DNA of 64,000 nucleotides from Pseudomonas chlororaphis. Lineage in GTDB: Bacteria; Pseudomonadota; Gammaproteobacteria; Pseudomonadales; Pseudomonadaceae. The stretch spans positions 703,497-767,496 of the forward strand of contig NZ_MSCT01000020.1 in the NCBI RefSeq assembly GCF_001921865.1. Reading direction: 5' to 3'. Made by a program: the position numbers and the translations under genes. Numbering within the stretch: the first letter of the stretch is position 1; each line of letters starts with the position of its first letter. This document shows positions 25,991 to 34,460 of the stretch, one piece after another. The notes beneath the pieces were generated by a model. That model ran no database searches. It had not been told where the DNA came from and saw only the letters and a list, made by a program, of their open reading frames with translations.

Positions 25991-26440
25991 ATGAGAAAGC
26001 TGTTTCCCTTGCTCCTGGCCGCCGCCGCTTTGCACCCCGGTCTCAGCCTCGCCGACTGCGCGGCCTCGCCCAAGCCCGTGGCCGAAGCCTTCTACAACTG
26101 GTACCTGCAAAGTTTCAGCGACCAGAAAGACCCGATCACCGACGACCTGCCGCACCTGCAGCAGTACGTCACGCAATCGCTGATCGGGCGGATCAAGCAG
26201 CAGATGGACAGCCCCGAGGGCCTGGAAGAGGACTACTTCATCAAGACCCAGGACTACATGGATGAGTGGCTGACTCAGATCAAGGTCGGCGAACCGCAGG
26301 TACAAGGCACCTCGGCGCGCGAGTCGGTGACCCTGGGCAACACGCCGGACACCACGCAGATCGTCGATCTGCTGCTGGTCAAGGACAAAGGCTGCTGGAA
26401 GATCAACGAGGTGCTGGCCACCACGGATCAGAGCGAATGA
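25991..26440 (+). CDS. Secreted DUF3828-like protein
   Basis: A 149-residue protein with a clear signal peptide (MRKLFPLLLAAAALHPGLSLA, cleavage before DCAAS). The mature part has KPVAEAFYNWYLQSF ... PHLQQYVTQSLIGRIKQQM, then a strand-rich end VDLLLVKDKGCWKINEVL, as in the DUF3828 family (YqhG-type, related to cystatin/NTF2-like folds). Two cysteines may pair. Function unknown. It converges on the alcohol dehydrogenase gene with a gap of 24 bases. Confidence 0.75.
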   Translation: MRKLFPLLLAAAALHPGLSLADCAASPKPVAEAFYNWYLQSFSDQKDPITDDLPHLQQYVTQSLIGRIKQQMDSPEGLEEDYFIKTQDYMDEWLTQIKVGEPQVQGTSARESVTLGNTPDTTQIVDLLLVKDKGCWKINEVLATTDQSE

Positions 26441-26464
26441 TCCGCGGCGACCAGCCAGGCAGGG

Positions 26465-27469
26465 TCAGATATCGAGAATGATCTTGCCGAAGTGCTGGTT
26501 GCTTTCCTGGTAGCGGAAGGCGTCGGTCATGGCGTCCAGGGCAAAGTGCTTGTCGAGGACCGGACGCATGCCGTTGGCGTCGATGGCGCGGACCATGTCC
26601 TGCTGCTGCCGGCGGCTACCCACCAGTACACCCTGCAAGCGCAATTGCTTGACCAGCGCGGTGACAATCGGGAACTCGCCGGCGACGCCGGTCAGGATGC
26701 CGATCACCGAGACCTGGCCGCCGACCCGCGCGGCGATCATCGACTGCTCCAGAGTGGACGGACCGCCCACTTCGATCACATGGTCGACGCCGCGCCCGGC
26801 GGTGAGCTTCTGCACGGTTTCGCCCCAGGCCGGGTCCTGGCGGTAGTTGATCAGGTGATCGGCGCCCAGGGCCTTCAAGCGCTCCAGCTTGGCGTCGCTG
26901 GAGGACGTAGCGATCACCGTGGCGCCGAGCATCTTGGCGAACTGCAGGGCGAAGATCGACACCCCGCCCGTACCTTGCACCAGCACCGTATCGCCAGCCG
27001 TCACGCCGCCGTCGTCCACCAGCGAACGCCAGGCCGTGAGGCCGGCGGTGGTCAGGGTCGCGGCTTCGGCGTGGCTCCAGCCCTTGGGCGCGCGGGTGAA
27101 GGCAGTGGCGCGAGCGGTGACGAACTCACGGGCATAGCCGTCCACGCCGTCGCCCGGCACGGTGGCAAAGCCTTCAACGTTGGGCTCGCCGTCCAGCCAC
27201 TCGGGGAAGAAGGTGCTGACCACCGAATCGCCTACGGCAAATTCGCTGATGCCGGCGCCCACGGCTGTCACTTCGCCCGCGCCGTCGGCCATCGGAATGC
27301 GCGCCTCGGTGGGGCCCCACATGCCGCTGACCACCGCGAAATCGTGGTAGTTGAGGGAGCTTGCGCGCAGGCGCACGGTGATTTCGCCCGCCTGGGGCGC
27401 GGCTGCCGGAGCCTCGCCGACCACTACTTTGTCGTAGCCACCACCGGCTTGAACGTAGATTGCTTTCAT
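26465..27469 (-). CDS. Zinc-type NAD(P)-dependent alcohol dehydrogenase / quinone oxidoreductase
   Basis: A 334-residue medium-chain dehydrogenase/reductase: GroES-like domain (LRASSLNYHDFAVVSG, MADGAGEVTAVGAG) and NAD(P)-binding fold (VLVQGTGGVSIFALQFAKMLGATVIAT). The metal-ligand cysteines of classic alcohol dehydrogenases are missing, so a zinc-free oxidoreductase is likely. It lies downstream of an ArsR-family gene on the same strand, and a near-perfect operator (27496-27517) lies in front of it, so it is probably repressed by that regulator. Confidence 0.85.
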   Translation of the reverse strand: MKAIYVQAGGGYDKVVVGEAPAAAPQAGEITVRLRASSLNYHDFAVVSGMWGPTEARIPMADGAGEVTAVGAGISEFAVGDSVVSTFFPEWLDGEPNVEGFATVPGDGVDGYAREFVTARATAFTRAPKGWSHAEAATLTTAGLTAWRSLVDDGGVTAGDTVLVQGTGGVSIFALQFAKMLGATVIATSSSDAKLERLKALGADHLINYRQDPAWGETVQKLTAGRGVDHVIEVGGPSTLEQSMIAARVGGQVSVIGILTGVAGEFPIVTALVKQLRLQGVLVGSRRQQQDMVRAIDANGMRPVLDKHFALDAMTDAFRYQESNQHFGKIILDI

Positions 27470-27495
27470 GGACAGTTCCTCTTGGGTCGTCGTTT

Positions 27496-27517
27496 CATTT
27501 CGTAAAATTACGAAATG
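27496..27517. promoter_or_regulatory. ArsR-type operator in front of the alcohol dehydrogenase gene
   Basis: Perfect 10-base arms CATTTCGTAA and TTACGAAATG around a central AA. A related copy lies in front of the arsR-like gene (27838-27859), which supports regulator binding at both places. Confidence 0.65.
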
Positions 27518-27530
27518 TTCAGGTAAAACT

Positions 27531-27830
27531 TCAAAGCTCGCGCTTCAGTTGCTCGGCAAAGGCTGCGATGACGGCTTCGTTACGGCGAAAATAAGTCCAC
27601 TTGCCAATGCGTGTGGCATCAACCAGGCCAGCCTGCTGCAAAATCGCCAGATGGCTGGAGGTGCTGGACGCCGAGAGCCCGGCCTTGTGCTGCAAGTCAG
27701 TCATGCAGATGCCGATGACAGTCGGCGCGTCATGGCCCTGGGGCGGAAAATTGCCTTCCGGGTCTTTCAGCCATTCGAGCATCTGCATGCGGATGTCGCT
27801 GGCCAGCGCTTTGATTTGGTCGATGAGCAT
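27531..27830 (-). CDS. ArsR-family helix-turn-helix regulator
   Basis: A 99-residue winged-helix regulator: IKALASDIRMQMLEWLK, the recognition region LQHKAGLSASSTSSHLAILQQAGLV, and the wing IGKWTYFRRNE. No metal-binding ELCVCDL motif is present (the equivalent region reads GICMTDLQ), so it probably senses an oxidant or organic ligand. It precedes the alcohol dehydrogenase on the same strand by about 60 bases. Two related palindromes flank its gene, suggesting autoregulation and control of the dehydrogenase. Confidence 0.88.
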   Translation of the reverse strand: MLIDQIKALASDIRMQMLEWLKDPEGNFPPQGHDAPTVIGICMTDLQHKAGLSASSTSSHLAILQQAGLVDATRIGKWTYFRRNEAVIAAFAEQLKREL

Positions 27831-27837
27831 GGGGGGA

Positions 27838-27859
27838 TATTACGGACTTTTCCGAAATG
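27838..27859. promoter_or_regulatory. Second ArsR-type operator, upstream of the regulator gene
   Basis: Read on the minus strand, this segment matches the operator at 27496-27517 at 17 of 22 positions and keeps the CATTTCG half. It ends 8 bases before the regulator ATG, well placed for autorepression. Confidence 0.55.
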
Positions 27860-27890
27860 ATCAAGACCTGAGCAATATCCCTGCCCTTTT

Positions 27891-28982
27891 CTACTGTTTG
27901 CGCTCGACGATCGGCCCCGGCGCCTTCACCTGGGTCATCAGGTCATCGTCCCATTGCCCCTCGACCTTGACCTGGGCCAGGGCCCCCAACTCCATGGCTT
28001 CGATCAGGTTGTGGTTGAGGTACACGTAGGTGCCCGGCTGCTTGAAGGTATACAGCGCCGCCACGGCGGAGCCGCCGGGAATGAACCAGGTTTCCAGGTT
28101 GCGTTGCGGCGGGTTGGCGAACTTGCCGGTGGTCCAGACCCAGTCCCCATGGCCGCCGATCAGGTGCGGACGACTGTCGCGGTTGGCCTGGGAATGGATG
28201 AACAGCACGCTTTCGCCGACCTTGGAGGTCAGGGCATTGGCCCCGGTCAGGGCGCCGACGCGGCCGTTGAACACCACATGGCTCGGGGTCAGGGTACGCA
28301 TCACCGCGCGAGTGTCCTGGTAGCTGGACGCCAGGGTCGGGTAGTCCTTGTAGTGGCCGTCCTTGTCCTTGGGGATATACAGGTCGAACTCGCCGATGGT
28401 GTAGGCGCGGTCGTAATGCAGGGGCTTGCCTTGCGGGTCGCGCAGGCCGTCGCGAGGCAGCACCATCAGCGCGCCGCTCATGCCCGAGACCACGTGCCAG
28501 GGCACCATGCCTTGCGGCGCACAGTGGTAGACAAAGGTGCCGCTGCGGTCGGCCTTGAAGCGCAGCACCACTTCCTGGCCCGGCACCACTTGGGTCAGGC
28601 CCGCCCCGCCCAGGGCCCCGGTGGCCGCATGAAAGTCGATGTTGTGGGGCATGCTGTTGCTCGCCGGGTTGACCAGCGTCAGCTCCACGTAGTCCCCCTC
28701 GTGCGCCACCAGGGTCGGGCCGGGCATGGAGCCGTTGAACGTCATGGCCTGCAACGTGGTGCCCTGGTCGTCAATGACCATCTTTTTCTCTTCGACGCTC
28801 ATGCGAAACTGCAGCACCTTGGGCGGCCCGCTGACCGCCTGCTCGTGGGGATGAACCTGCGGCGGCGCCAGCAGATCCACCTTCACCCGCTGCAAACCGT
28901 CGGCCCCGCCGGCCAGCACCAGGCTACTGGCACAGCTGCCCAACAGTACACACGTCCTCAATACACCTTGGAAAACACCCAT
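27891..28982 (-). CDS. nirK: Copper-containing nitrite reductase
   Basis: A 363-residue two-cupredoxin-domain enzyme with a signal peptide (VLRTCVLLGSCASSLVLAGG). Type 1 copper ligands are visible in PHNIDFH and in HCAPQGMVPWHVVSGMSG (Cys, His, Met). Type 2 ligands are the histidines of those same segments plus YLNHNLIEA in domain 2. The catalytic Asp is in HNIDFH and the catalytic His probably in HLIGGHGDWVW. It reduces nitrite to NO in the periplasm. No nor, nos or other nir genes are nearby. AAGGAGA precedes the ATG and a DNR/ANR-like box lies upstream. Confidence 0.93.
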   Translation of the reverse strand: MGVFQGVLRTCVLLGSCASSLVLAGGADGLQRVKVDLLAPPQVHPHEQAVSGPPKVLQFRMSVEEKKMVIDDQGTTLQAMTFNGSMPGPTLVAHEGDYVELTLVNPASNSMPHNIDFHAATGALGGAGLTQVVPGQEVVLRFKADRSGTFVYHCAPQGMVPWHVVSGMSGALMVLPRDGLRDPQGKPLHYDRAYTIGEFDLYIPKDKDGHYKDYPTLASSYQDTRAVMRTLTPSHVVFNGRVGALTGANALTSKVGESVLFIHSQANRDSRPHLIGGHGDWVWTTGKFANPPQRNLETWFIPGGSAVAALYTFKQPGTYVYLNHNLIEAMELGALAQVKVEGQWDDDLMTQVKAPGPIVERKQ

Positions 28983-29042
28983 TTCAGCTTCTCCTTGCCA
29001 ATCAACGATGGGTCATTGCAAGGCAAGTGCCGGCAATTTTCC

Positions 29043-29056
29043 TTGTCGCAAAGCAA
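29043..29056 (-). promoter_or_regulatory. FNR/ANR/DNR-like box upstream of nirK
   Basis: On the minus strand TTGCT-TTGC-GACAA matches the TTGAT-N4-GTCAA consensus at 8 of 10 defined positions. Its centre is about 67 bases upstream of the nirK ATG, which allows a class II promoter with a short leader. Denitrification genes in pseudomonads are normally under DNR/ANR, so the placement makes sense. Confidence 0.5.
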
Positions 29057-29195
29057 GAAATGGCATCACCCGCCCGGCCGTGTAAACAGGCCATGATCCA
29101 GCGCAGGCAATCGGCTCGGCGACCGCGGCTCATTTGCCCCAAAACCCCATGTCTGCTAGTGTCGCGCCGGTTTAACGTCAACCGGGATAGCCGCC

Positions 29196-29438
29196 ATGGC
29201 CCGCAAAAAAGCTGCCTTAGATTTCGAACAATCCCTCGCCGACCTGCAGACGCTGGTCGAGCGGCTGGAGAACGGCGAGCTGTCGCTGGAAGACTCGTTG
29301 ACCGCCTTCGAGCAAGGCATCGGCCTGACCCGCGACTGCCAGGCGGCGCTGGCCCAGGCCGAGCAGAAAGTGCAGATCCTGCTGGAGCGCGACGGCGAAC
29401 TGGCCGAAGCACCCTTCGACGCGGAACAACCGGAATGA
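29196..29438 (+). CDS. xseB: Exodeoxyribonuclease VII small subunit
   Basis: 80 residues with the family core FEQSLADLQTLVERLENGELSLEDSLTAFEQGIGLTRDCQAALAQAEQKVQIL. It is the small subunit that joins XseA to degrade single-stranded DNA. It starts the xseB-ispA-dxs operon, and its stop overlaps the ispA start (ATGA). Confidence 0.96.
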   Translation: MARKKAALDFEQSLADLQTLVERLENGELSLEDSLTAFEQGIGLTRDCQAALAQAEQKVQILLERDGELAEAPFDAEQPE

Positions 29439-30322
29439 TCGCGGCCTATCAGGCCAGCAGTCAGGCCCGGGTCAATGCTGCGCTGGAAACCCTGTTCAAC
29501 GCGCCAAGCCCCGAGCTGGCCCGCCTTTACGAAGCCATGCGCTACAGCGTGATGAACGGCGGCAAACGCGTGCGCCCGCTGCTGGCCTACGCCGCTTGCG
29601 AAGCCCTCGGTAGCCCGGCGGAACAGGCCAACGGCGCGGCCTGCGCGGTGGAACTGATCCACGCCTATTCCCTGGTGCACGACGACTTGCCGGCGATGGA
29701 CGACGACGACCTGCGTCGCGGCCAGCCGACCACCCATAAAGCCTTCGACGAAGCCTGCGCGATTCTTGCCGGCGACGGCCTGCAAAGCCTGGCGTTCAGT
29801 GCCCTGCTCGACCCGCGCCTGAGCGATTCGAGCGCCGAGATCCGCCTGCGGATGGTCAGCGCCCTGGCGCTGGCGGCAGGCCCCGCTGGCATGGTCGGCG
29901 GCCAGGCTATCGACCTCGGTTCGGTGGGCCTCAAGCTCGATCAGAAAGCCCTGGAATACATGCACCGGCACAAGACCGGCGCGCTGATCGAGGCCAGCGT
30001 CAAGCTCGGCGCCCTGGCCAGCGGCCGGGCCGAGAAAGATGAGCTCAAGTCCCTGCAGACCTATGCCCAGGCCATTGGCCTGGCGTTCCAGGTGCAGGAC
30101 GACATTCTCGACGTGGAAAGCGATACCGCGACCCTGGGCAAGCGCCAGGGCGCCGACATTGCCCGGGATAAACCGACCTACCCGGCCCTGCTCGGCCTGG
30201 AAGCGGCCAAGGCCTATGCCCTGGAGCTGCGCGATCAGGCCTTGCATGCGCTGCGACCCTTTGACGCGGCCGCCGAGCCCCTGCGGGAGCTGGCGCGCTA
30301 TATCGTCGAACGACGCAGCTGA
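29435..30322 (+). CDS. ispA: Farnesyl/geranyl diphosphate synthase
   Basis: A 295-residue trans-prenyltransferase. The first aspartate-rich motif is HDDLPAMDDDDLRRG and the second is FQVQDDILD; GGKRVRP binds the diphosphate of IPP. It condenses DMAPP/GPP with IPP to make farnesyl diphosphate for quinones and undecaprenyl phosphate. It is coupled to xseB and followed by dxs, so precursor supply and chain extension are co-expressed. Confidence 0.96.
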   Translation: MIAAYQASSQARVNAALETLFNAPSPELARLYEAMRYSVMNGGKRVRPLLAYAACEALGSPAEQANGAACAVELIHAYSLVHDDLPAMDDDDLRRGQPTTHKAFDEACAILAGDGLQSLAFSALLDPRLSDSSAEIRLRMVSALALAAGPAGMVGGQAIDLGSVGLKLDQKALEYMHRHKTGALIEASVKLGALASGRAEKDELKSLQTYAQAIGLAFQVQDDILDVESDTATLGKRQGADIARDKPTYPALLGLEAAKAYALELRDQALHALRPFDAAAEPLRELARYIVERRS

Positions 30323-30433
30323 TCGACCCCGGCGCGGCAGACCGCCTATCCACCAAGTTCCGCGCTCCGCGTGGGCAGCTTGCGATGCATAAGGTAAACT
30401 GCCGCCTCTTTTATACCTATAACGATTCGCCTG

Positions 30434-32332
30434 ATGCCCACGACGTTCCATGAGATTCCCCGCAAGCGCCCGACCACGCCCCTGCTCGACCGTGCCAATA
30501 CGCCGGACGGCCTGCGCCGGTTAGGCGAAGCCGAGCTGGAAACCCTGGCCGATGAGTTGCGCCTGGAACTGCTCTATTCGGTCGGCCAGACCGGCGGGCA
30601 TTTCGGTGCCGGCCTGGGCGTCATCGAGCTGACCATCGCGCTGCATTACGTCTTCGACACGCCGGACGACCGTCTGGTGTGGGACGTGGGTCATCAGGCT
30701 TATCCGCACAAGATCCTCACCGGCCGCCGCGAACGCATGGCGACCCTGCGCCAGAAGGACGGCCTGGCCGCCTTCCCGCGCCGCTCCGAGAGCGAGTACG
30801 ACACCTTTGGCGTCGGCCACTCCAGCACCTCGATCAGCGCCGCGCTGGGCATGGCCATTGCCGCCCGCCTGCAGAACAGCGAGCGCAAGGCCATCGCGGT
30901 GATCGGCGACGGCGCCCTGACCGCGGGCATGGCCTTCGAGGCGCTGAACCACGCGCCGGAAGTGGACGCCAACATGCTGGTGATCCTCAACGACAACGAC
31001 ATGTCGATCTCGCGCAACGTCGGCGGCCTCTCCAACTACCTGGCCAAGATCCTCTCCAGCCGCACCTACGCCAGCATGCGCGAGGGCAGCAAGAAGGTCC
31101 TGTCGCGCCTGCCCGGTGCCTGGGAAATCGCCCGCCGCACCGAAGAGTACGCCAAGGGCATGCTGGTTCCCGGCACTCTGTTCGAGGAACTGGGCTGGAA
31201 CTACATCGGCCCCATCGACGGCCACGACCTGCCGACCCTGATCGCCACCCTGCGCAACATGCGCGACCTCAAGGGCCCGCAGTTTCTGCATGTGGTGACG
31301 AAAAAGGGCAAAGGGTTCGCCCCGGCGGAAGTCGACCCGATCGGCTACCACGCCATCACCAAGCTCGAACCCCTGGACGCCCCGGCCGCCGCGCCGAAGA
31401 AAGCCGGCGGGCCGAAGTACTCCGCGGTATTCGGCGAGTGGCTGTGCGACATGGCCGCCGCCGACCCGCGCCTGGTGGGCATCACCCCGGCGATGAAGGA
31501 GGGCTCGGACCTGGTGGCGTTCAGCGAACGCTTCCCGCTGCGTTACTTCGACGTGGCGATTGCCGAACAACACGCCGTGACCCTGGCGGCCGGCATGGCC
31601 TGCGAAGGCGCCAAGCCAGTGGTGGCGATCTATTCGACGTTCCTGCAGCGCGGCTACGACCAGCTGGTGCATGACGTGGCGGTGCAGAACCTCGACGTGC
31701 TGTTCGCCATCGACCGCGCCGGCCTGGTGGGCGAAGACGGCCCGACTCACGCCGGCAGCTTCGACCTGTCGTTCCTGCGTTGCATCCCCGGCATGCTGGT
31801 GATGACCCCGAGTGACGAGAACGAACTGCGCAAGATGCTCAGCACCGGCCACCTGTACAACGGCCCGGCCGCCGTGCGCTACCCGCGCGGCAGCGGCCCG
31901 AACGCCAGCATCGAGAAAGACCTGCAGCCGATCGAGATCGGCAAGGGCGTGGTCCGCCGCCAGGGCAGCAAGGTGGCCCTGCTGGTATTCGGCGTGCAAC
32001 TGGCCGAGGCGCTGAAAGTCGCCGACACGCTGGATGCCACCGTGGTCGACATGCGCTTCGTCAAACCGCTGGACGAGGCCCTGGTACGCGAGATCGCCGC
32101 CAGCCACGCGCTGCTGGTGACCGTCGAGGAAAACGCCATCATGGGCGGCGCCGGCGGTGCGGTCAGCGAGTTCCTGGCGCGCGAGGCGATCCTCAAGCCG
32201 ATCCTGCACCTGGGGTTGCCGGACCTCTACGTCGAGCACGCCAAGCCGGCGCAGATGCTCGCCGAATGCGGCCTGGACGAAGCCGGTATCGAAGCCGCCG
32301 TGCAGGCACGCCTGCAACTGCTCGGCCTGTAA
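30434..32332 (+). CDS. dxs: 1-deoxy-D-xylulose-5-phosphate synthase
   Basis: A full-length 632-residue thiamin-diphosphate enzyme. The ThDP motif begins at GDGALTAGMAFEALNH and ends near ILNDNDMSIS. Segments VWDVGHQAYPHKILTGRR, FGVGHSSTSISAALG, DVAIAEQHAVTLAAGMA and DRAGLVGEDGPTHAG are standard. It joins pyruvate and glyceraldehyde 3-phosphate, the first and controlling step of the MEP pathway. The 111 bases after ispA carry AT-rich promoter-like sequence (TTTTATACCTATAA), so dxs may also have its own promoter. Confidence 0.97.
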   Translation: MPTTFHEIPRKRPTTPLLDRANTPDGLRRLGEAELETLADELRLELLYSVGQTGGHFGAGLGVIELTIALHYVFDTPDDRLVWDVGHQAYPHKILTGRRERMATLRQKDGLAAFPRRSESEYDTFGVGHSSTSISAALGMAIAARLQNSERKAIAVIGDGALTAGMAFEALNHAPEVDANMLVILNDNDMSISRNVGGLSNYLAKILSSRTYASMREGSKKVLSRLPGAWEIARRTEEYAKGMLVPGTLFEELGWNYIGPIDGHDLPTLIATLRNMRDLKGPQFLHVVTKKGKGFAPAEVDPIGYHAITKLEPLDAPAAAPKKAGGPKYSAVFGEWLCDMAAADPRLVGITPAMKEGSDLVAFSERFPLRYFDVAIAEQHAVTLAAGMACEGAKPVVAIYSTFLQRGYDQLVHDVAVQNLDVLFAIDRAGLVGEDGPTHAGSFDLSFLRCIPGMLVMTPSDENELRKMLSTGHLYNGPAAVRYPRGSGPNASIEKDLQPIEIGKGVVRRQGSKVALLVFGVQLAEALKVADTLDATVVDMRFVKPLDEALVREIAASHALLVTVEENAIMGGAGGAVSEFLAREAILKPILHLGLPDLYVEHAKPAQMLAECGLDEAGIEAAVQARLQLLGL

Positions 32333-32334
32333 CC

Positions 32335-32422
32335 TGTAGCCGCTACCGCAGGCTGCGATAAGGGCCGATCTCGAAGAGCGCGTCCTCTTCGGGGCCGATC
32401 GTAGCCTGCGGCAGCGGCTACA
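32335..32422. repeat. REPIN (inverted pair of REP sequences, family B)
   Basis: Two 25-base REP units in inverted orientation, TGTAGCCGCTACCGCAGGC... at 32335-32359 and its near-complement at 32398-32422, around a 38-base middle that itself is partly symmetric (CCGATC ... GATCG). It occupies most of the dxs-btuB gap. Its sequence differs from the GTAGGAGCGAGC family elsewhere in the window. Confidence 0.9.
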
Positions 32423-32471
32423 GGATTTATCCCTGGCCCCTGCCTCGCTCACCAGCCGCAATGGATTGTCG

Positions 32472-34367
32472 ATGAAGCTCTCGCGTCTCGCCCTGACCCT
32501 TACCCTGCTGCCTGCCGGCCAACTGCTGGCCGACACCCTCGACCGCGAACAGGCGCTCAAGTTGCCCGACGTGCTGATCAGCGCCAACCGCCAAGTGCAG
32601 GCGCGTAACGACAGCAGCGCCGCCAACACCGTGTTTACCCGCGACGATATCGACCGCCTGCAACCCTCCAGCGTCACTGACCTGCTGCAACGGGTACCGG
32701 GCGTGCAAGTGGCACAGACCGGCGGGCGAGGCAGCTTGCCCGGCATCTACATTCGCGGCACCTCGTCAGCACAGACCCTGGTGCTGGTGGACGGCCAGCG
32801 CATCGGCTCTTCCACCTCGGGCGACAGCAACCTGCAGCACCTGAATATCGAGCAGATCGAGCGCGTGGAAGTGCTGCGCGGTTCACGTTCGGTGATCTAC
32901 GGCAGCGACGCGATTGGCGGGGTGATCCAGATCTTCACCCGGCGCAGCGCCGAGCAGGGCCTGCAACCCCGCCTGCACCTGGGCATGGGCAGCCAGCAGA
33001 GCTGGGAGCGCAGCATCGGCCTGTCCGGCGGCGACCAGCAGACCCGTTTCAACCTGGGCGCCAGCCTCGACGAAACCGCTGGGAGCAATCGCACCCATGA
33101 GTCTTATGCCAGCGATCGCGACGATGATGCCTACCGCAACCAATCCCTGAGCCTGAGCCTGAGCCACGCCTTCAACGATGACTGGGAAGCCGGCCTGAAC
33201 CTGCTGGATAACCGCGGTAAAAACGAGTTCGACAATCCCTTCGGGCGCTTCGACAGCAACACCTTCGAAAGCTACCCGCAGAAACCCTACAGCGAATTCG
33301 CCGTCAGCAGCTTCAGCAGCTATATCGACGGCCACATCAACGAAGCCTGGCAATCGCGCCTGGAACTGGGCCACAGCGAAAACCGCGAGAAGAGCCTCGA
33401 CAAGCTCAGCGATGAACGCTCGGTGTTCAACACCTACCGCGACTCGCTGAACTGGCAGAACGACCTGACCCTGGACGAACGCAACCGCCTGATCGTCGGC
33501 GGCGACTGGTACCAGGACCGGGTCAACAGCAGCACCGCCTTCGACGAAGACAGCCGCTGGAACCGGGCGGCGTTTATCCAGCACCGTTTCCAGGCCGAGC
33601 GTTTCTCCACCGAGCTGGGCCTGCGCCGCGACCAGAACCAACAGTTCGGCGGCCAGAACAGCTGGAGCGGCACCTTTACCCTGCCGCTGAACCCGGACAA
33701 CGACCTGCTGCTGACTTACAGCGAAGGCTTTCGCGCGCCGACCTTCAACGACCTTTACTACCCGAACGAAAACGGCTTCATCAACAGCAACCCGGACCTG
33801 AAGCCCGAAACCTCGAAAAGCTACGAATTACAGTGGCGCAGCCAGCTCAGCGACAGCAGCCGGCTTGAGGCGTCGCTGTACCGGACCGACCTTCGGGACG
33901 CGATCGTTTTCGCCAGCAACGGCCCGCAAAACGTCAGCTCCGCTCGCATCGACGGCTTCGAGGCGGCGCTGAAACAGGAGCTGTTCGACTGGCAGAGCAA
34001 CCTCGGGCTGGCAATCATCGATCCCCGCGACCGCGACACCGGCCACACCCTGGCCCGCCGTGCCCGCCGCACCCTGAGCTGGGACCTGGACCGGCAGTTC
34101 GACCGCCTGGGCCTCGGTGCCAGTTGGCAGGCGGTGAGCAGCAGCTACGACGACCCGGCCAACCAGCAGCGCCTCGGCGGTTACGCCCTGCTGGGCCTGC
34201 GCGGCAGTTGGGCGCTGAATCGCGAGGTCCGGTTGGAATTGAAGGTCGACAACCTGCTCGACAAGTCCTACAGCCGGGCGTTGTACAGCCACGACGGCGC
34301 GCAGTACGGGTACCGCGAGGAAGGCCGGGCATGGATGTTCGGGGTGACCTGGACGCCAGAGCTTTAG
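32472..34367 (+). CDS. btuB: TonB-dependent cobalamin receptor (BtuB-like)
   Basis: A 631-residue outer-membrane receptor. It has a signal peptide (MKLSRLALTLTLLPAGQLLA), a TonB-box-like LKLPDVLISA, and a plug domain (SSVTDLLQRVPGVQVAQTGG; GIYIRGTSSAQTLVLVDGQRIGS). The beta-barrel has NP...YSEGFRAPTFNDLYYP and KPETSKSYELQW and ends in Leu, not the usual Phe. Cobalamin is the inferred ligand because btuF follows on the opposite strand. The ATG at 32472 gives a normal signal peptide; a TTG six bases earlier is possible. No cobalamin riboswitch fits in front of it. Confidence 0.85.
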   Translation: MKLSRLALTLTLLPAGQLLADTLDREQALKLPDVLISANRQVQARNDSSAANTVFTRDDIDRLQPSSVTDLLQRVPGVQVAQTGGRGSLPGIYIRGTSSAQTLVLVDGQRIGSSTSGDSNLQHLNIEQIERVEVLRGSRSVIYGSDAIGGVIQIFTRRSAEQGLQPRLHLGMGSQQSWERSIGLSGGDQQTRFNLGASLDETAGSNRTHESYASDRDDDAYRNQSLSLSLSHAFNDDWEAGLNLLDNRGKNEFDNPFGRFDSNTFESYPQKPYSEFAVSSFSSYIDGHINEAWQSRLELGHSENREKSLDKLSDERSVFNTYRDSLNWQNDLTLDERNRLIVGGDWYQDRVNSSTAFDEDSRWNRAAFIQHRFQAERFSTELGLRRDQNQQFGGQNSWSGTFTLPLNPDNDLLLTYSEGFRAPTFNDLYYPNENGFINSNPDLKPETSKSYELQWRSQLSDSSRLEASLYRTDLRDAIVFASNGPQNVSSARIDGFEAALKQELFDWQSNLGLAIIDPRDRDTGHTLARRARRTLSWDLDRQFDRLGLGASWQAVSSSYDDPANQQRLGGYALLGLRGSWALNREVRLELKVDNLLDKSYSRALYSHDGAQYGYREEGRAWMFGVTWTPEL

Positions 34368-34392
34368 TCAGGCGGCGCCTGTAACAGCGCTA

Positions 34393-34456
34393 TCGCGAGC
34401 AAGCTCGCTCCTACAGAACAGCGTGCAATCCCCTGTAGGAGCGAGCTTGCTCGCGA
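34393..34456. repeat. REPIN (REP pair, family A)
   Basis: TCGCGAGCAAGCTCGCTCC... at 34393-34415 and the inverted copy at 34434-34456, between the convergent btuB and btuF genes. Each unit contains its own small dyad (GAGCAAGCTC). It may also serve as the terminator for both. Confidence 0.92.
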
Positions 34457-34460
34457 TCCG

